From: Bacteroidales bacterium
Lineage (GTDB): Bacteria > Bacteroidota > Bacteroidia > Bacteroidales > PWNQ01
Reading direction: 5' to 3'
Length of the DNA: 44,382 nt
Assembly (NCBI GenBank): GCA_021738505.1
Contig: JAIPBW010000001.1
Coordinates: forward strand, 72,659-117,040
Shown: positions 42,421 through 44,382 of the stretch, one piece after another
Layout of the letters: the number at the start of each line of letters is the position of its first letter
Position numbering within the stretch: the stretch's first letter is position 1
The notes under the pieces: model-generated
Told to the model about the DNA's origin: nothing
Database searches by the model: none
The model's input: the letters and a program-made list of their open reading frames with translations, nothing else
Made by a program: the position numbers and the translations under genes

Positions 42421-44145
42421 TTATTTCTGATTTTTTTGTTGATTACTCTTCTTGGACCAACTATCACGGAGCGGCACCGTTTGATTAAAAACAGGCTGTC
42501 CCGGTGTTGAGTGTTTATGGTCTACACAGAAATAGCCAATTCGCTGAAACTGCATCTTATTTTCTAACTGCATGTCTTTCAGGGCAGGTTCCATCATACA
42601 ATTTTTGATGATCTTTAAAGACTCCGGATTAAGCGATTCTTTGAAATTATTTTTGTTTTTGCCGGGGTCTTCATCCTTGAAGAGCCTGTCGTAAAGTCTG
42701 ACTTCGGCTTTGAATGCGTGATCCACGGACACCCAGTGCAATGTTCCTTTTACTTTCCGCCCGGCGTTATCTGCGCCACTTTTTGTTTCCGGATCGTAGG
42801 TGCAATGGAGCTCTGTAATATTTCCCTCTTCATCTTTAATCACTTCTTCACATTTGATAATGTACGCACTTTTTAATCGCACTTCCTTTCCGGGAGCCAG
42901 CCGGAAGAACTTTCTCGGCGGATCTTCCATGAAATCCTTGCGTTCAATATAAACTTCCCTGCTAAATGGTATTTTTCGTGATCCCATGCTATCATCTTCC
43001 GGGTTGTTGATAATATCCATTTCTTCTATCTGTCCTTCCGGATAGTTGGTGATAACAACTTTTAGCGGGTCCAAAACCGCCATGTAGCGGGGTGCTTTTA
43101 TGTTCAGGTCTTCTCGCACTTTATGTTCCAAAACAGCAACATCAATAAGATTTTCGCGCTTGGCAATGCCTACATTTTGCGCAAAATTGCGTATAGCGGC
43201 CGGCGTGTAACCTCTGCGTCTCAGTCCGGAGATCGTCGGCATGCGGGGGTCGTCCCAGCCGTCTACGTCACCGTCTTCTACCAATTGCTGCAGCTTACGC
43301 TTGCTCATGATGGTATATGTCAGGTTTAGACGGGCGAATTCAATTTGTTGGGGACGGTAATCGCCTTCTACCAATTGATCCAGAAACCAGTCATACAAGG
43401 GGCGGTGTACTTCAAATTCAAGTGTACATAAAGAATGTGTGATGCCTTCCAGATAGTCAGACTGCCCGTGTGCAAAGTCATACATGGGGTAGATGCACCA
43501 TTTGTCACCTGTTCTGTGGTGATCTACGTGTATAATACGATAGATCATCGGATCGCGCAAATGCATATTGGGAGAAGCCATATCGATTTTAGCGCGTAAG
43601 GTTTTTTTACCATCAGGAAATTCTCCTTTGCGCATGCGCTCCAGCAAATCCAGATTTTCTTCCACGCTGCGGTTTCTGTAAGGGCTTTCCTGACCCGGCT
43701 CTGTGGGCGTGCCGCGACGCTCCGCAATTTGCTCCGGAGTGAGGTCGCAAACATAAGCTTTCCCCATTTTTACCAGTTTCACTGCCCATTCATATAATTG
43801 CTCAAAATAATCAGCGGCATAACGGGGCGTTTCATGCCATTCATAGCCCAGCCAATTGATGTCACGTTTTATTGATTCGATGTATTCTTCGTTTTCTTTT
43901 ACCGGATTGGTGTCGTCAAAACGAAGATTGCATAAACCATTGTATTTCTCTGCGATACCAAAGTTTAATACAATAGATTTAGCATGGCCGATATGTAAGT
44001 ATCCGTTTGGCTCCGGGGGGAAACGGGTATGTATCCGTTGATTGTTGCGGCCTTCGCGAAGGTCCTTTTCTATATGTTCTTCAATAAAATTACGGGGTTC
44101 ACCCAGTACTTCCATGTTCGCTTTCGGGCTGTTGTCTTTGTTCAT
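42421..44145 (-). CDS. glnS: Glutaminyl-tRNA synthetase
   Basis: A 574-residue class I synthetase from the ATG at 44145. The longer frame to 44190 starts with TTG and would run through the predicted -7 promoter box at 44178-44185, so it is unlikely. The HIGH motif is [10 protein letters not shown], the KMSKS motif is [10 protein letters not shown], and [13 protein letters not shown] plus [11 protein letters not shown] are typical of GlnRS rather than GluRS. The C-terminal anticodon-binding beta-barrels are present ([30 protein letters not shown]). It charges tRNA(Gln) directly, so the cell does not need a Glu-tRNA(Gln) amidotransferase. This bears on the gatD homologue at 253-1641. Confidence 0.97.
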   Translation of the reverse strand: MNKDNSPKANMEVLGEPRNFIEEHIEKDLREGRNNQRIHTRFPPEPNGYLHIGHAKSIVLNFGIAEKYNGLCNLRFDDTNPVKENEEYIESIKRDINWLGYEWHETPRYAADYFEQLYEWAVKLVKMGKAYVCDLTPEQIAERRGTPTEPGQESPYRNRSVEENLDLLERMRKGEFPDGKKTLRAKIDMASPNMHLRDPMIYRIIHVDHHRTGDKWCIYPMYDFAHGQSDYLEGITHSLCTLEFEVHRPLYDWFLDQLVEGDYRPQQIEFARLNLTYTIMSKRKLQQLVEDGDVDGWDDPRMPTISGLRRRGYTPAAIRNFAQNVGIAKRENLIDVAVLEHKVREDLNIKAPRYMAVLDPLKVVITNYPEGQIEEMDIINNPEDDSMGSRKIPFSREVYIERKDFMEDPPRKFFRLAPGKEVRLKSAYIIKCEEVIKDEEGNITELHCTYDPETKSGADNAGRKVKGTLHWVSVDHAFKAEVRLYDRLFKDEDPGKNKNNFKESLNPESLKIIKNCMMEPALKDMQLENKMQFQRIGYFCVDHKHSTPGQPVFNQTVPLRDSWSKKSNQQKNQK

Positions 44146-44177
44146 AACTGTCGTTTTGATTTCCGGATTTAAAAATA

Positions 44178-44185
44178 CAAAAGTA
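44178..44185 (-). promoter_or_regulatory. -7 element of the glnS promoter
   Basis: On the minus strand this reads TACTTTTG, matching TAnnTTTG. Its position just upstream of the ATG at 44145 supports that start and a leader of about 28 bases. A -33 TTG is not obvious. Confidence 0.4.
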
Positions 44186-44382
44186 ATCAATAATCAGCAT
44201 TCCTGAGTTGTTCTTTGAAATTCAAAATTATAATGACTATTTGAATGAAGTACTCCCTATTTTTAGGACCAAATTTGATTATTTCTTAGTTGATTTATTG
44301 CTCTTAAATGCTTCCTTTATTTGGGTTCAGGTTCAGTCAAGTGTGGCTTTGGTTTGTGGGATGGCTTGTGCGGCCACTTGCT

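Overview
The window is chromosomal DNA from a member of the Bacteroidota, probably a marine or otherwise salt-adapted anaerobe or facultative anaerobe of the Bacteroidales/Marinilabiliales type. The lineage call rests on several features: C-terminal type IX secretion (T9SS) sorting domains on two secreted proteins, an ECF sigma/anti-sigma pair followed by a GIN-domain (DUF2807) beta-barrel protein, promoters of the TTG-N18-20-TAnnTTT(G/A) type, and almost no Shine-Dalgarno sequences. The sodium-pumping methylmalonyl-CoA decarboxylase and the B12-dependent ribonucleotide reductase suggest the lifestyle; that part is inference.

Layout: 1-252 is a MITE-like repeat (copy A). 253-5449 holds an archaeal-type GatD homologue, two exported proteins (one erythromycin-esterase/ChaN-like, one BatD-like) and a divergent fold-type III PLP decarboxylase. 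5470-7066 encodes two small membrane proteins. 7205-11362 is an ECF sigma factor, a membrane anti-sigma factor with a triplicated cytoplasmic motif, a secreted protein and a GIN-domain/beta-barrel protein; the last has a strong and possibly sequestered Shine-Dalgarno. 11444-12187 is yebC. 12337-16603 is a complete epimerase plus Na+-translocating methylmalonyl-CoA decarboxylase operon. 17042-22419 encodes envelope and secreted proteins: a Big_5 lipoprotein, an M1 aminopeptidase with a T9SS signal, and a T9SS protein with a Reelin-like repeat. 22484-24896 is rbfA, a methyltransferase and a LolC/E-like permease. 25552-28290 is the class II ribonucleotide reductase. 28430-32421 holds a cold-shock protein, a nitronate monooxygenase, an RRM protein, a short tandem-repeat protein, a pterin carbinolamine dehydratase and a radical SAM protein. 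32554-34968 is a polyprenyl diphosphate synthase and a 16-repeat MORN protein. 34985-40905 is a full SUF iron-sulfur operon (sufB-C-D-S-E plus a DUF59 gene). 41329-44145 is thiL and glnS.

Most genes are ordinary housekeeping genes. The most unusual structure is a dispersed element of about 125-155 bp with terminal inverted repeats. There are two full copies (1-178 and 39303-39440), one truncated copy (28297-28370) and one degenerate end (41076-41113); one full copy sits between sufB and sufC inside the suf operon. Other points of interest are the GatD homologue in a genome that also encodes GlnRS, the Shine-Dalgarno switch before the GIN-domain gene, the Reelin-like secreted protein, and two proteins built from short internal repeats. 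I found no CRISPR array, tRNA, rRNA, transposase, prophage or recognisable defence system. The last 197 bases (44186-44382) hold nothing I can identify.
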